Positions 17,565-24,992 of a stretch of DNA of 38,341 nucleotides are shown in pieces. The notes beneath the pieces are model-generated. The model saw only the letters and a program-made list of their open reading frames with translations, was not told the DNA's origin and made no database searches. A program made the translations under genes and the position numbers. Source of the DNA: a virus; IMG/VR virus record IMGVR_UViG_3300035682_000085, positions 1 to 38,341 of that record, one strand, 5' to 3'. Numbering within the stretch: position 1 is the stretch's first letter; the number at the start of each line of letters is the position of its first letter.

Positions 17565-19852
17565 TGTTGCGCTGATTGTCCAGAGACAGCCTGCGTTTCG
17601 ATCCGCTTGTTGTCAAGCTGGAGCCTCTGGGACTCCCCGACCTCGCGGGCGTATTGACTGCGCTGCGAGAGCTTATTCCGCGCCTCACGGCTCGCCCAGA
17701 GACGCTGGGTGTCCTCGATCTTGAGCCCCAGGGCCTGCGCCTTGAGCTGGAGATCCGCGGTCTTAAGTTCAACCTCGGCCTGCTCCCGAGCCGTGAGCTG
17801 ACCCTGTTCGGAACCGAGGCGCTCCTCGACCTCTTGCACGACCGACTGCGCGGACGCGACAATGTTCTGGTAATCCTTGAGGAACGACTTGGCTTCCGGA
17901 TTGGTCAGCGGGTTGCTCATCAGAACCTGAAGATGCTCGCCGGTGTGCTCGGCCAGACCGGCAAACTGAAGCACGTCGAGCTTGTCCCACGGCCGCATCT
18001 GGGCCATCGCGACCATCGCCTGCATGTCCACCAAATGGACCGGGATGTGATCCTGGTGGATGTCGTCGGGCGCGATCGGGATCGTCTGACCGAGGGCGGC
18101 ACGGCGCTCGATCGTGGAATACTCGTTTTCGGCGGTGATCTTCTGGGCGTTTAGGATCGCCTGCGGCACCTTGACTAGATACTCGGCAAGGTCCGGGTCT
18201 TGAGTCCGCAGCGCGGTGGCCTGCTGAACCACCAATGGCCGGGTGGCCGGGGCGTAGTTCATGATGTTGTTCATGAGCCAATCCGCCGTCTCGACCCGCT
18301 GCTGGGAGTCGCCGTTCCCGATCACCCGTTTGGCCCGGACCCGGATGTATTGGAACCGGTTGTGCTCGCGTTTCGCGAGTTCCTTGTAGGGGATGTCGTA
18401 GCGATCGAGGTAGGCACGGACCCACATCGTCTCGTGATAGCCTTCGGTGCCGGGCTTCACGTCGCCCGCCAGCAGTCGCCAAACCAGCGTCTCCAAGATG
18501 GACTCCAGGTGGTTGTAGCTCTCGGCCAGCCGGTTCCCGATAAGCTGCGAGGAGTTTTCCTGCCGCTCAAGGGCCTGCTGCCGCAGCTCGCCACCGCGGC
18601 CGGAGTTCGCCACCGAGGATGATGCGAGGCCAGCAGCGTTCTGCCGAAGCAGCGAAAACGGGGTCATCAAACCTTGGGAGTTGCCCCTGAACTCCATCTC
18701 GGACACACCTGCGGGGGCATACATGTCCTCGACGATGTTCCACCGGGCGACATCGTCTGGGTTTGCGTCACCGATCTGGATCTTTGGCTTGGCCCGGATC
18801 TTGTCGCCTTCAAGAGTGAGATTGATGAGATCCTCCAGCTCCAGTGCCGACGGGTAGATCAGCTCCGCGATGCCGCGGCAGGTGTCGAGGGTCTTCACGC
18901 CGCCAATCTCGGAGTCCACAAACACCATGTGGAGCCAGTCGGTCGCGCTCGGGTATGCTTTCTCGACATAGTCGATGATCCTGGCCGATGCACGCCGTTG
19001 GTTGTCTTCGCGGTCACCCCGCTCGGTAGTTGCGGTGCCGTCAATGCCGTCGGTGAAGAGAGTCCGGCTGACATACTGGTTTCCCTTGTCGTCGTATTTG
19101 ACCTCGAAGTAGTCCCATGCGGAGACCGTTGTGGATCGCTCGGACTTGCCATCGCGGACGGCCTCGGTGACCTCGAAACCGTGGGAGCTTCCTTGGTCCT
19201 TGCGGTTGTCGCGGACCTGCTCCTCCAGAATCTCAATGAGGTGCTCGACGTTCTCCCGGACAATGTAGCGGCTCTGGCCCGCGCCGATTGCCGCCAGCAT
19301 GTGCCTGAGATCGTGAATCGAAAGCTCTTTCGGGTCGAATGCGTAGGAGACGTGCTCGGCGTCAAGCGGGGTCGCTTTCGGGAAAAACATGTCGGCACGG
19401 ATTTCGGGAAGCCAACCGTAGCGAGGATTGTTGGTCACCGGAGTTCCACCAGCGATGGTGATTTCACCGCCGACTTTTCGCCACAAATTTGCGAACTTGC
19501 CTTTGAAGTGGATGGCACCGCGGTTGATTGCCTCCGAGATCCGGATACTGGTCTGGTAGTCCTTCTCGGCGTTGTCGGTGTCCACGATGACCTCGACGAG
19601 AGCATTGGTCGTGGTCACCATCGAGGTAATCTGCGACTCGATCTGGAGCATGTCGCGGTGTGAGAGACCGAAGTTGGTGATCTCCGTGCGGCCGAGTTTT
19701 TCGGCCTCATCGTCGGTCATCAACCGCTGCATGTTTGTGAACTTGCGGATGATGTCGAGCCGCTCGCGCCTGGTCTTCACGCCATCCCACGCATCGTCCT
19801 TGGCGCGGACCAGATCGTCCGCCGTCTCGAAGTATTCAGATTTGAATTTCAT
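17561..19852 (-). CDS. Portal protein
   Basis: 763 residues from ATG at 19852, overlapping the previous gene as ATGA. It has the long helical layout of podovirus portals: N-terminal helices (TRRERLDIIRKFTNMQRLM), a beta-containing clip and wing region (VSAWDYFEVKYDDKGNQYVS), RAKPKIQIGDANPDDVARWN and MEFRGNSQGLMTPFSLLRQNA. A Gln/Glu-rich C-terminal coiled coil follows (ELKTADLQLKAQALGLKIED), which would form the barrel. It sits downstream of terminase and upstream of scaffold and capsid, which fixes the role. Twelve copies form the channel through which the terminase pumps DNA. Confidence 0.88.
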   Translation of the reverse strand: MKFKSEYFETADDLVRAKDDAWDGVKTRRERLDIIRKFTNMQRLMTDDEAEKLGRTEITNFGLSHRDMLQIESQITSMVTTTNALVEVIVDTDNAEKDYQTSIRISEAINRGAIHFKGKFANLWRKVGGEITIAGGTPVTNNPRYGWLPEIRADMFFPKATPLDAEHVSYAFDPKELSIHDLRHMLAAIGAGQSRYIVRENVEHLIEILEEQVRDNRKDQGSSHGFEVTEAVRDGKSERSTTVSAWDYFEVKYDDKGNQYVSRTLFTDGIDGTATTERGDREDNQRRASARIIDYVEKAYPSATDWLHMVFVDSEIGGVKTLDTCRGIAELIYPSALELEDLINLTLEGDKIRAKPKIQIGDANPDDVARWNIVEDMYAPAGVSEMEFRGNSQGLMTPFSLLRQNAAGLASSSVANSGRGGELRQQALERQENSSQLIGNRLAESYNHLESILETLVWRLLAGDVKPGTEGYHETMWVRAYLDRYDIPYKELAKREHNRFQYIRVRAKRVIGNGDSQQRVETADWLMNNIMNYAPATRPLVVQQATALRTQDPDLAEYLVKVPQAILNAQKITAENEYSTIERRAALGQTIPIAPDDIHQDHIPVHLVDMQAMVAMAQMRPWDKLDVLQFAGLAEHTGEHLQVLMSNPLTNPEAKSFLKDYQNIVASAQSVVQEVEERLGSEQGQLTAREQAEVELKTADLQLKAQALGLKIEDTQRLWASREARNKLSQRSQYAREVGESQRLQLDNKRIETQAVSGQSAQQ

Positions 19853-20583
19853 GTCCAGTGGTTCGCGGTGGCAGCTTGTTCAAAGGTCAGTTCCGGCACG
19901 CCCTTCCGGGTGTTCGCTCCATTCATCACCCGCCACAGCCAGTCACGGGCTTCGGCCTGGGTGTAGCGGGGGCGGTTGCGGAGATCGGCGATCGCGGCCC
20001 CGAAGTGAATGAAGCACTCCGCGCAGCCGGTCGAGGGGTTGAGATTCGGGTCGAGCCACTTCCGCAGCTCGGATGCCAGCATGAGCAGGGTGCCGAACTC
20101 ATAGGTGTCCAGCGCCAGATACATCTGGAGCATCCCCCAGCCCTTGCGCCCCCAGACGGCGGGACCGATCTGCGGGCGGGCGCGGGTGGGTGCGTGCTCG
20201 GGCGGAACGGCGGAGCCGGATGCGGCGGTCATCAGGTCGCTCAGACGCACCACCTGATACTTCTCGGTGGCCCTGTTGAGCCACTGGATGTTCAGGTTGA
20301 GCCAGAGATCGAGATCGGAAAATAGCAGCCCGTTGAGCTGAAGCAGCCTGACCACTTCGTCGTGGACCGCTTGCCCGTTCGGGCCGTCGGCCTCGATGTG
20401 CTGGCCATTGACCAGCAGCGAGACCCGCCAGCCGCCGGTTGGCTTCCGCCCCGATGGAACGAGAGTTTTGCTGATCTGGTAGCGCACGCCATCGCGCCCG
20501 ACGACGCTCGCCGCGGTCGCGCTGTAGACCATCGCGGCTGCTGGAGCCGCTGTCGCAGATTTGTTGCAGGTGTCGCAAGCCAT
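19849..20583 (-). CDS. Unknown protein between terminase and portal
   Basis: 244 residues from ATG at 20583, one base after the terminase stop and overlapping the portal start by 4 bp. It starts MACDTCNKS and has a second pair TGCAECFIHF near residue 185, so two CxxC pairs could hold zinc. The middle has a beta segment (GWRVSLLVNGQHIEADGPNG) and then a helix with DEVVRLLQLNGLLFSDLDLW. Near the end there is PRYTQAEARDWLWRVMNGAN. The function is unknown. Position suggests a packaging or head-completion accessory. Confidence 0.7.
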   Translation of the reverse strand: MACDTCNKSATAAPAAAMVYSATAASVVGRDGVRYQISKTLVPSGRKPTGGWRVSLLVNGQHIEADGPNGQAVHDEVVRLLQLNGLLFSDLDLWLNLNIQWLNRATEKYQVVRLSDLMTAASGSAVPPEHAPTRARPQIGPAVWGRKGWGMLQMYLALDTYEFGTLLMLASELRKWLDPNLNPSTGCAECFIHFGAAIADLRNRPRYTQAEARDWLWRVMNGANTRKGVPELTFEQAATANHWT

Positions 20584-20584
20584 G

Positions 20585-22639
20585 TCAGACGCGCTTCACT
20601 ATCCTTTTTTTGCCCAGACCGCGAGACGTAATTTCGTCCCACACGCTCCGGCCTCCGTTGGCCGACTTCTGGCCGACGACGCTCTGCCGGAACCCGCGCT
20701 TCAGGGCTACGCCGGTCAGCCCCATGAGAACGTCCCGGTGGTCCGGCGAGACCTGCTGCCAGCGGGCCTTGTATTCGCGCTTGCCCTCCGCGACATACTT
20801 GCGGTTGACCGTCTGGTAAAGGGTTCGCGAGAGCTGCGTGGTGGCTGTCTCGATGAAGCTGCCGCCGCGGACCTGCCGGGTGAGGAACAGGTCGGCGGAA
20901 AGGAACGCCAGCTCGGTGCAGCGGTTCTTGCAGCACTCGTCGGAGGTCTTCTTGATGTTCTGGATCATGTGCCCCTCCGGCCCTTGGTTGTAGTCGAAGG
21001 CGAGGCAGTTGAACCCCATGATCTTGTTGATCGAGCTGACGATGTCCGGACGCATCGAGAAGTCGTAGCCAAAGTTGGCAAACGGGACGTTGTTGGCAAG
21101 GCACAGCTCCCGGCACTGGATGGCGATCTGGTCCTCGTAACTGATCTCCGCGCCCGCGGTGTAGTCCGAGATGTCCATTCCGCAGGCTTTCATGCGATCC
21201 GGCCAATAGTTGTCGTCCCCAGGGAACCATGCCCCTTTGACCAGCTTCAGGGACCGGAAGTGCTCCTTGAACACGAAAAGCTCCTGAAGCTCCTGCTTGC
21301 CCTCGCCGTCGGTGACGTAGGCTTGCCCGATCTCGGCCCAGCCGAAGACCGCCTTGTCCCGGCCGCCGAACGCCGGGTCGCAGAATGCCACGCGACCGGT
21401 GACCCGGACCATGCTGAAAAACGTGTCCTTGTGCCGGGAGGCACTCAGCTTGGCGCGGGACAACACGGAGTTCGTCTCGTCGCCGCGGACGGGGAACGAT
21501 CGGACCTGCGAGTAGTAGTCCGGCGACTGCACGCCGTAGTCGTCGCGCATCCGCTGAAGGTTCTCCATCTTGAAGAGCTTCGGGTAGATGGTCCGATTGG
21601 CCAGCACGTTCGGGCTCCGGTGGCCATCGAAACGCAGCGTGATCGAGGATTTCGAGCTGTGCCACCACACGTCGAACTCGATGTCGAGGTCGTCGAACGA
21701 TGACGGGCCGCCGAACAGTCCGACCGGCTGGGTGAGCCGCCCGCCCATGTCCTCTTCGTCCTTGAAGTTCTGGGAGGTGATGGCAAAGAACTGGTCCTGC
21801 GAGACCAGATTGTTAAGCATGGTCTCGAACGATGGATTCTCGATTTCGTTGACCTCGTCCACGAGCAGGAGCATGACCCCTCGGGTCGGGTCCTTGCCGC
21901 GGCCCTTGGACCCCTTGAACTTGCCGACGTGCTTGACGTTCCGCAGGACGATCGTCCCGGCTTTCGGGATACCCGGCACGAGGTCGAGCTGCCGGTTGGC
22001 GTATTTCTTCCCCCATGGGAACAGCCACGTCGCGTCCTCGTAGCCCTTGCCGGTGTCGTTCGGGTGGTGCTCGCAGAGCTGATCCCACAGCTCCTCCACG
22101 TCGCCCCAGACCGTCGAATCGGCGGCGTTATCGAACGGGTTGGCGACGAAGACCGCCGAGTATTCGGGGTCGATAATCATGATTGCAAACGCGATGCGAA
22201 TCGCGCCTGCCGACTTCCCCGAGTTCTGGCTCCCGATCAGGTGCTGCAACTTCTTGTTCCCTCCGCCGATGCCCATGCAGAACAGCATGACTGCATCGGC
22301 CAAGGACGGCGTAATGTCGGTGTCCGGGAATGCCAGCTTGATGAGCGAGAGCATGTGCCGGAAGTAGGGCTTTCCCCACTTGCTCGTCCCGCCCCAGTTC
22401 GGCCGCTTGGCGTCGAACAGGATCTTCTTCTCGATGCCGATTCGGTGCTTCGCCAGCTCCTGCGGCGTCGCATCGATGGGCTCAGGCCCGCCGTATTCCG
22501 GCTCGTCGTAGTAGTCGTGGAAATCCAGCAGACGCATCGTGATGGCGTCCGCGTCCAACAAAGGGTCGGACCAGTTCAAAAGGTCGTGGTTGAGCACGAC
22601 CCCGGCGAACGGGTCCGACCTTGGAGCTGCTTCGATCAC
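20585..22639 (-). CDS. terL: Terminase large subunit
   Basis: 684 residues from GTG at 22639; GTGA overlaps the preceding stop. The ATPase domain has a Walker A-like GSQNSGKSAGA (136-146), a hydrophobic Walker B strand MLLLVDEVNEI (256-266) with Asp261-Glu262, and a coupling motif near FFAITSQN (284-291). The nuclease domain begins at VAFCDPAFGGRDKAVFGWAE (417-436), with Asp421 as a probable metal ligand. A late acidic site is in SPDHRDVLMGLTG near the C-terminus. This is the motor that packages DNA through the portal and cuts it into genome lengths. Its length is within the usual range for podovirus-type large subunits. Confidence 0.9.
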   Translation of the reverse strand: MIEAAPRSDPFAGVVLNHDLLNWSDPLLDADAITMRLLDFHDYYDEPEYGGPEPIDATPQELAKHRIGIEKKILFDAKRPNWGGTSKWGKPYFRHMLSLIKLAFPDTDITPSLADAVMLFCMGIGGGNKKLQHLIGSQNSGKSAGAIRIAFAIMIIDPEYSAVFVANPFDNAADSTVWGDVEELWDQLCEHHPNDTGKGYEDATWLFPWGKKYANRQLDLVPGIPKAGTIVLRNVKHVGKFKGSKGRGKDPTRGVMLLLVDEVNEIENPSFETMLNNLVSQDQFFAITSQNFKDEEDMGGRLTQPVGLFGGPSSFDDLDIEFDVWWHSSKSSITLRFDGHRSPNVLANRTIYPKLFKMENLQRMRDDYGVQSPDYYSQVRSFPVRGDETNSVLSRAKLSASRHKDTFFSMVRVTGRVAFCDPAFGGRDKAVFGWAEIGQAYVTDGEGKQELQELFVFKEHFRSLKLVKGAWFPGDDNYWPDRMKACGMDISDYTAGAEISYEDQIAIQCRELCLANNVPFANFGYDFSMRPDIVSSINKIMGFNCLAFDYNQGPEGHMIQNIKKTSDECCKNRCTELAFLSADLFLTRQVRGGSFIETATTQLSRTLYQTVNRKYVAEGKREYKARWQQVSPDHRDVLMGLTGVALKRGFRQSVVGQKSANGGRSVWDEITSRGLGKKRIVKRV

Positions 22640-23127
22640 GCCTTGGCGAGTTCAGCCATCTCGATGAGACGGGCGGCCGTGGTGCCGTGCAAGGCGCGGC
22701 CGGGGCTTCCGGCACGGAGTTCGATCAGGTCCACCGTCACGGTTTCACCTTTGACGATGATGGTCACCAGATCCTTCAGGCGGGGTTCTTCGAGAACCAC
22801 GGTGCCGTTCTTGGAAGCGATCACTTCCAGCGCGGCGACGGTGCCGTCCGGGCGGCGGAGGCAGTAGGTGGCCGCAGCCGGAGCAGCGGCGGGCGGGGCG
22901 GCTTTCGCGACCTTTTTGGCGGCCTTCTTCGCCGGTGCGGCGGGCTCGGGTTCCGAGTCGCCGTAGATGTCCGGCCAGCGGGCCTTCAGTGCCTCGACGT
23001 AGGCGTCCACTTCCTCGACATCGTCGGGGTCAGCGCCAATCTGCTTGGCAACGTCGATCTGTTCGGGCGATCCGCCTTTGACGAGGTAATCGTGCAAGGC
23101 GACCAATTTCTCTTCTTCGATTTTCAT
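22636..23127 (-). CDS. Small protein directly upstream of terL; candidate terminase small subunit
   Basis: 163 residues from ATG at 23127. The N-terminal ~50 residues form an acidic helical domain (EEKLVALHDYLVKGGSPEQI). Residues 60-85 are a Lys/Ala/Pro hinge (PAKKAAKKVAKAAPPAA). The C-terminal ~75 residues form a beta-rich domain (ATYCLRRPDGTVAALEVIA, TIIVKGETVTVDLIEL). It is coupled to terL by a 4-bp overlap, which is where many phages encode the small subunit. It lacks a clear helix-turn-helix, so the assignment is weak; the HTH protein at 33845-34546 is a competing candidate. Confidence 0.6.
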   Translation of the reverse strand: MKIEEEKLVALHDYLVKGGSPEQIDVAKQIGADPDDVEEVDAYVEALKARWPDIYGDSEPEPAAPAKKAAKKVAKAAPPAAAPAAATYCLRRPDGTVAALEVIASKNGTVVLEEPRLKDLVTIIVKGETVTVDLIELRAGSPGRALHGTTAARLIEMAELAKA

Positions 23128-23248
23128 GGTGTGGTTTGAGGTTTGCTGGCTCCGGGTTGCAATTCAACCAGGGGACGGCGCACCCGACCCTGTCAGGCTT
23201 TACTACCTGCCCTGTAACTCCCCCAGAGCCAGCGCAGGCACTCTGCCT
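23128..23248 (-). other. Structured 121-bp leader before the terminase operon
   Basis: The gap between the endolysin stop and the small terminase-linked gene holds a long-range inverted repeat. GCTGGCTC and GAGCCAGC lie at about 23147-23154 and 23228-23235, extended by further pairs. Inside are smaller stems, including GGTTG with CAACC and CAGG with CCTG. No promoter with both boxes was found. It could be a leader RNA fold or a protein site. Confidence 0.3.
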
Positions 23249-23800
23249 TCAGAGGATCGGTCCTTCAAGGAGGATATACGGGAATGTCTTTTGCCCTGCC
23301 GCCTTCAGCTCCTTGGTCAGCAGCGCGTGGAAGGCGTCCCACTGCGCAGGTGGCACCGTCTGGCATCCTTTGCTCGACGTGGTGGTCCTGCCGCCGCGAT
23401 GGATATTCATCGCCACTCCCGGCCACGGCGCAGCGACGCCGTCACGAGTGACCGGCAGCTCTTCGTTCTTGGTAGCGGGCCGGAACGCTGGGTATCCGCC
23501 GCCGGGGCGGGAGATGCCGTGATTGCCGGGGCGGTAGAGGTGGACACCGGGGACGAGCGTTGCGATGCCTTTGTGGGAGACCGATGGGTCGGTGTTCCCA
23601 TTGAAGGCGGCGAAGGTTTCCGGCCCGACGATGAACAGCGCGTCGTCGTAGAGTCCCCGCCCCTTCCCACCTGGGTCGAACGAGTCCGTGTAGTAATCGC
23701 GGACTCCGACAAGGTAGACGACCGGAAGCTCCTTCGCGGCTTTCTTCGCGAGGCGCTCGATCAAAGCGCGGGTAGCGCGTGGGCGGGATGCTGGAATCAT
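23249..23800 (-). CDS. Probable endolysin with L,D-transpeptidase/YkuD-like active-site motif
   Basis: 183 residues from ATG at 23800 (MIPASRPRATRALIERLAKK); the open frame upstream of it runs through a hairpin and is unlikely to be translated. An N-terminal helix (residues 8-25) is followed by a beta-rich core. The key segment is AMNIHRGGRTT (130-140) then SSKGCQTVP (142-150). This His followed by S-x-G-C arrangement is like the H-x-(14-17)-S/T-H/N-G-C-h site of YkuD-fold peptidoglycan enzymes, with Cys146 as nucleophile candidate. A second His (His86 in PGVHLYRPGNHG) is nearby. The place at the end of the lysis cassette supports a cell-wall role. There is no signal peptide, so it would need a holin. 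It could hydrolyse rather than cross-link; not shown. Confidence 0.65.
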   Translation of the reverse strand: MIPASRPRATRALIERLAKKAAKELPVVYLVGVRDYYTDSFDPGGKGRGLYDDALFIVGPETFAAFNGNTDPSVSHKGIATLVPGVHLYRPGNHGISRPGGGYPAFRPATKNEELPVTRDGVAAPWPGVAMNIHRGGRTTTSSKGCQTVPPAQWDAFHALLTKELKAAGQKTFPYILLEGPIL

Positions 23801-23810
23801 GGGATGAAGG

Positions 23811-23844
23811 AAAAGGAGCGCGGCCGATTTCGCAGCCACGCTCC
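23811..23844 (-). terminator. Intrinsic terminator-like hairpin before the endolysin gene
   Basis: A 10-bp stem (23815-23824 with 23835-23844, one G-T pair on the RNA strand) with a short loop. On the minus strand it is followed directly by TTTTCC (23809-23814). It lies between the Lys-rich small ORF and the endolysin start, which is only about 10 bases further on. A true full terminator here would leave no room for an endolysin promoter, so read-through is likely. Confidence 0.6.
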
Positions 23845-23853
23845 TGGGTCGGA

Positions 23854-23946
23854 TCACTTCTTCTTGGCCATCTTCGTAGCCATCTTCTTGGCGACCTTTT
23901 TGGCGGCCATCTTTTTGCCGTATCCGGCCATCTTGCTGTTTTTCAT
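23854..23946 (-). CDS. Very small Lys/Met-rich peptide
   Basis: 30 residues from ATG at 23946 (MKNSKMAGYGKKMAAKK...), ending in MAKKK. It is highly basic with Met-Ala-Lys repeats and one Gly-Tyr-Gly. Similar tiny basic peptides appear next to lysis or late genes in many podoviruses; their role is unknown. It lies 14 bp after the gene at 23961-24221 and just before a terminator-like hairpin. There is no independent proof that it is translated. Confidence 0.5.
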   Translation of the reverse strand: MKNSKMAGYGKKMAAKKVAKKMATKMAKKK

Positions 23947-23960
23947 GGGGAAGGGGGTTC

Positions 23961-24221
23961 TCACCATTTCACTTTATCCGCCCAGAAGGCCGCGGACATC
24001 TTGCCTTTGGAGATATTCCCGGCGTGACGAGCCTTGAACGCTTGGTTCCGCTTGCTCCCGTCGGGCGAGCCGCTGACGCCCTGCTGGCCGAAGCGGATCG
24101 TCTTCACCTGGTCGCCCGACTTGGCCACGACGACGTGGCTTTTGGTCGGGTGGCTCGGAGTCTTCTTCGGCTTGTTGTAGCCGGAAACACCTGCGCGGGT
24201 GAGTCGGGAATCCTTTTTCAC
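23961..24221 (-). CDS. Small basic conserved phage protein of the lysis region
   Basis: 86 residues from ATG at 24221 (MKKDSRLTRAGVSGYNKPKK). The pattern is KKTPSHPTKSHVVVAK, then KTIRFGQQGVSG and finally ARHAGNISKGKMSAAFWADK. This is a recognisable family of small basic proteins found near lysis genes of many podoviruses and of bacteria carrying their remains. I recall it only as a domain of unknown function. It lies 3 bp after the lipoprotein gene. It may bind nucleic acid (pI is clearly high), but no function is established here. Confidence 0.75.
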   Translation of the reverse strand: MKKDSRLTRAGVSGYNKPKKTPSHPTKSHVVVAKSGDQVKTIRFGQQGVSGSPDGSKRNQAFKARHAGNISKGKMSAAFWADKVKW

Positions 24222-24224
24222 GGG

Positions 24225-24377
24225 TTACTTCTGGTTGAAGAGTTCGATCGCCTTGGTGGCTTGTGCAGCATCGATGCTGAACGACTTCGCACCGTCCGGG
24301 GAAACGGACAGCGAGCAGCTTGAAAGCGCGAACACGAGCAAGGCGGCGAGGAGAATCCAAATGGAGCTGGTTTTCAT
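24225..24377 (-). CDS. Small lipoprotein, candidate outer-membrane spanin
   Basis: 50 residues from ATG at 24377. It has a short basic N-terminus, a hydrophobic signal segment (SIWILLAALLVFALSS) and a lipobox L-S-S-C with Cys21. The mature part is only about 30 residues (CSLSVSPDGAKSFSIDAAQ...). A small lipoprotein directly downstream of a single-TM helical protein is the arrangement of a two-component spanin, in which the lipoprotein sits in the outer membrane. Classic Rz1-type proteins are Pro-rich and this one is not, so another lysis-related lipoprotein is possible. It is absent from standard long-ORF lists because of its size. Confidence 0.6.
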   Translation of the reverse strand: MKTSSIWILLAALLVFALSSCSLSVSPDGAKSFSIDAAQATKAIELFNQK

Positions 24378-24397
24378 GGGATTGGCGGGTTTGGAGA

Positions 24398-24703
24398 TTA
24401 TTTCGGGGATTCGATGAAAGCCCTTCGGTGGGCCTCGTCGATGGTGTCCTGCATACTCCTGAGCTGGGAGGTAAAGGCGTCCATTGCTTGGATGTTGGCT
24501 TGGTAGGCAGCTAGGAGGAGCTGCTGGTCTTCACGCTGGTGGGTGTAGACGACACTCGTTGCCCATCCGCAGACCACGGCAATGACGGCCCAAGGGCCGA
24601 GCTTAACCGTGACCCATGCGAGGATGCCAGGCCATGATTTCGGGAGATCCACGTAACTGGGGCTGTCACGCTGGGCGGCGTTGTATAGGTCGTCTTTGCT
24701 CAC
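24398..24703 (-). CDS. Single-TM helical protein, candidate inner-membrane spanin
   Basis: 101 residues from GTG at 24703, whose GTGA overlaps the stop of the holin candidate. One membrane segment lies at about residues 27-52 (ILAWVTVKLGPWAVIAVVCG). It is followed by ~48 residues of Gln-rich amphipathic helix (HQREDQQLLLAAYQANIQAM). N-terminal anchor plus a long C-terminal helix is the layout of i-spanins. The next gene encodes a small lipoprotein, which would be the partner. A pinholin-like role is the alternative. Confidence 0.6.
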   Translation of the reverse strand: MSKDDLYNAAQRDSPSYVDLPKSWPGILAWVTVKLGPWAVIAVVCGWATSVVYTHQREDQQLLLAAYQANIQAMDAFTSQLRSMQDTIDEAHRRAFIESPK

Positions 24704-24918
24704 GGTTTCGGTTGATTGCGGGTGAAGTAGATCACGATCCCGCCAGCAATGGCGGCGATGGCCGATCCCCATGCGGAAATCAAAAGCTCGGGCTGGAACA
24801 TCGTGGTGGCGCTGGTATCGGTGGCGTCGGCAAGTTCGGCAATGGTCAGGTTCCATGCAGGACCAATGGACGCGCTGATGATCAGCAGAACGGCGAGGAT
24901 GACGGCGTTGTCTTTCAT
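24700..24918 (-). CDS. Candidate holin, two membrane segments
   Basis: 72 residues from ATG at 24918 (MKDNAVILAVLLIISASIG); a TTG ten codons upstream is a less likely start. Two hydrophobic segments, about 5-23 and 46-63 (LLISAWGSAIAAIAGGIVIY), are separated by an acidic loop (AELADATDTSATT). A short charged tail follows. Small two-TM protein next to spanin and endolysin candidates is the class II holin profile, which would permeabilise the inner membrane. It overlaps the next gene by 4 bp. Confidence 0.6.
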   Translation of the reverse strand: MKDNAVILAVLLIISASIGPAWNLTIAELADATDTSATTMFQPELLISAWGSAIAAIAGGIVIYFTRNQPKP

Positions 24919-24929
24919 GTCGGATTGGG

Positions 24930-24992
24930 TCAGAAGGCTATCGTCCAAAGGACGTAGGCGGCTAGAAAGGCGAGGGTAAGGATGGTTTTCAT
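24930..24992 (-). CDS. 20-residue hydrophobic peptide
   Basis: A minimal ORF from ATG at 24992, coupled to the stop of the SGNH protein by ATGA. It encodes Met-Lys then an almost wholly hydrophobic stretch (TILTLAFLAAYVLWTIAF). Length and composition suit one short membrane helix. It precedes the holin candidate by 11 bp. It may be a lysis regulator or only a translational coupling device. There is no proof of expression. Confidence 0.35.
   Translation of the reverse strand: MKTILTLAFLAAYVLWTIAF

Noticed and set aside
23150-23236. A tRNA gene in the terminase leader
   Set aside because: Acceptor-like ends pair, but neither strand has a proper T arm or a 7-nt anticodon loop.
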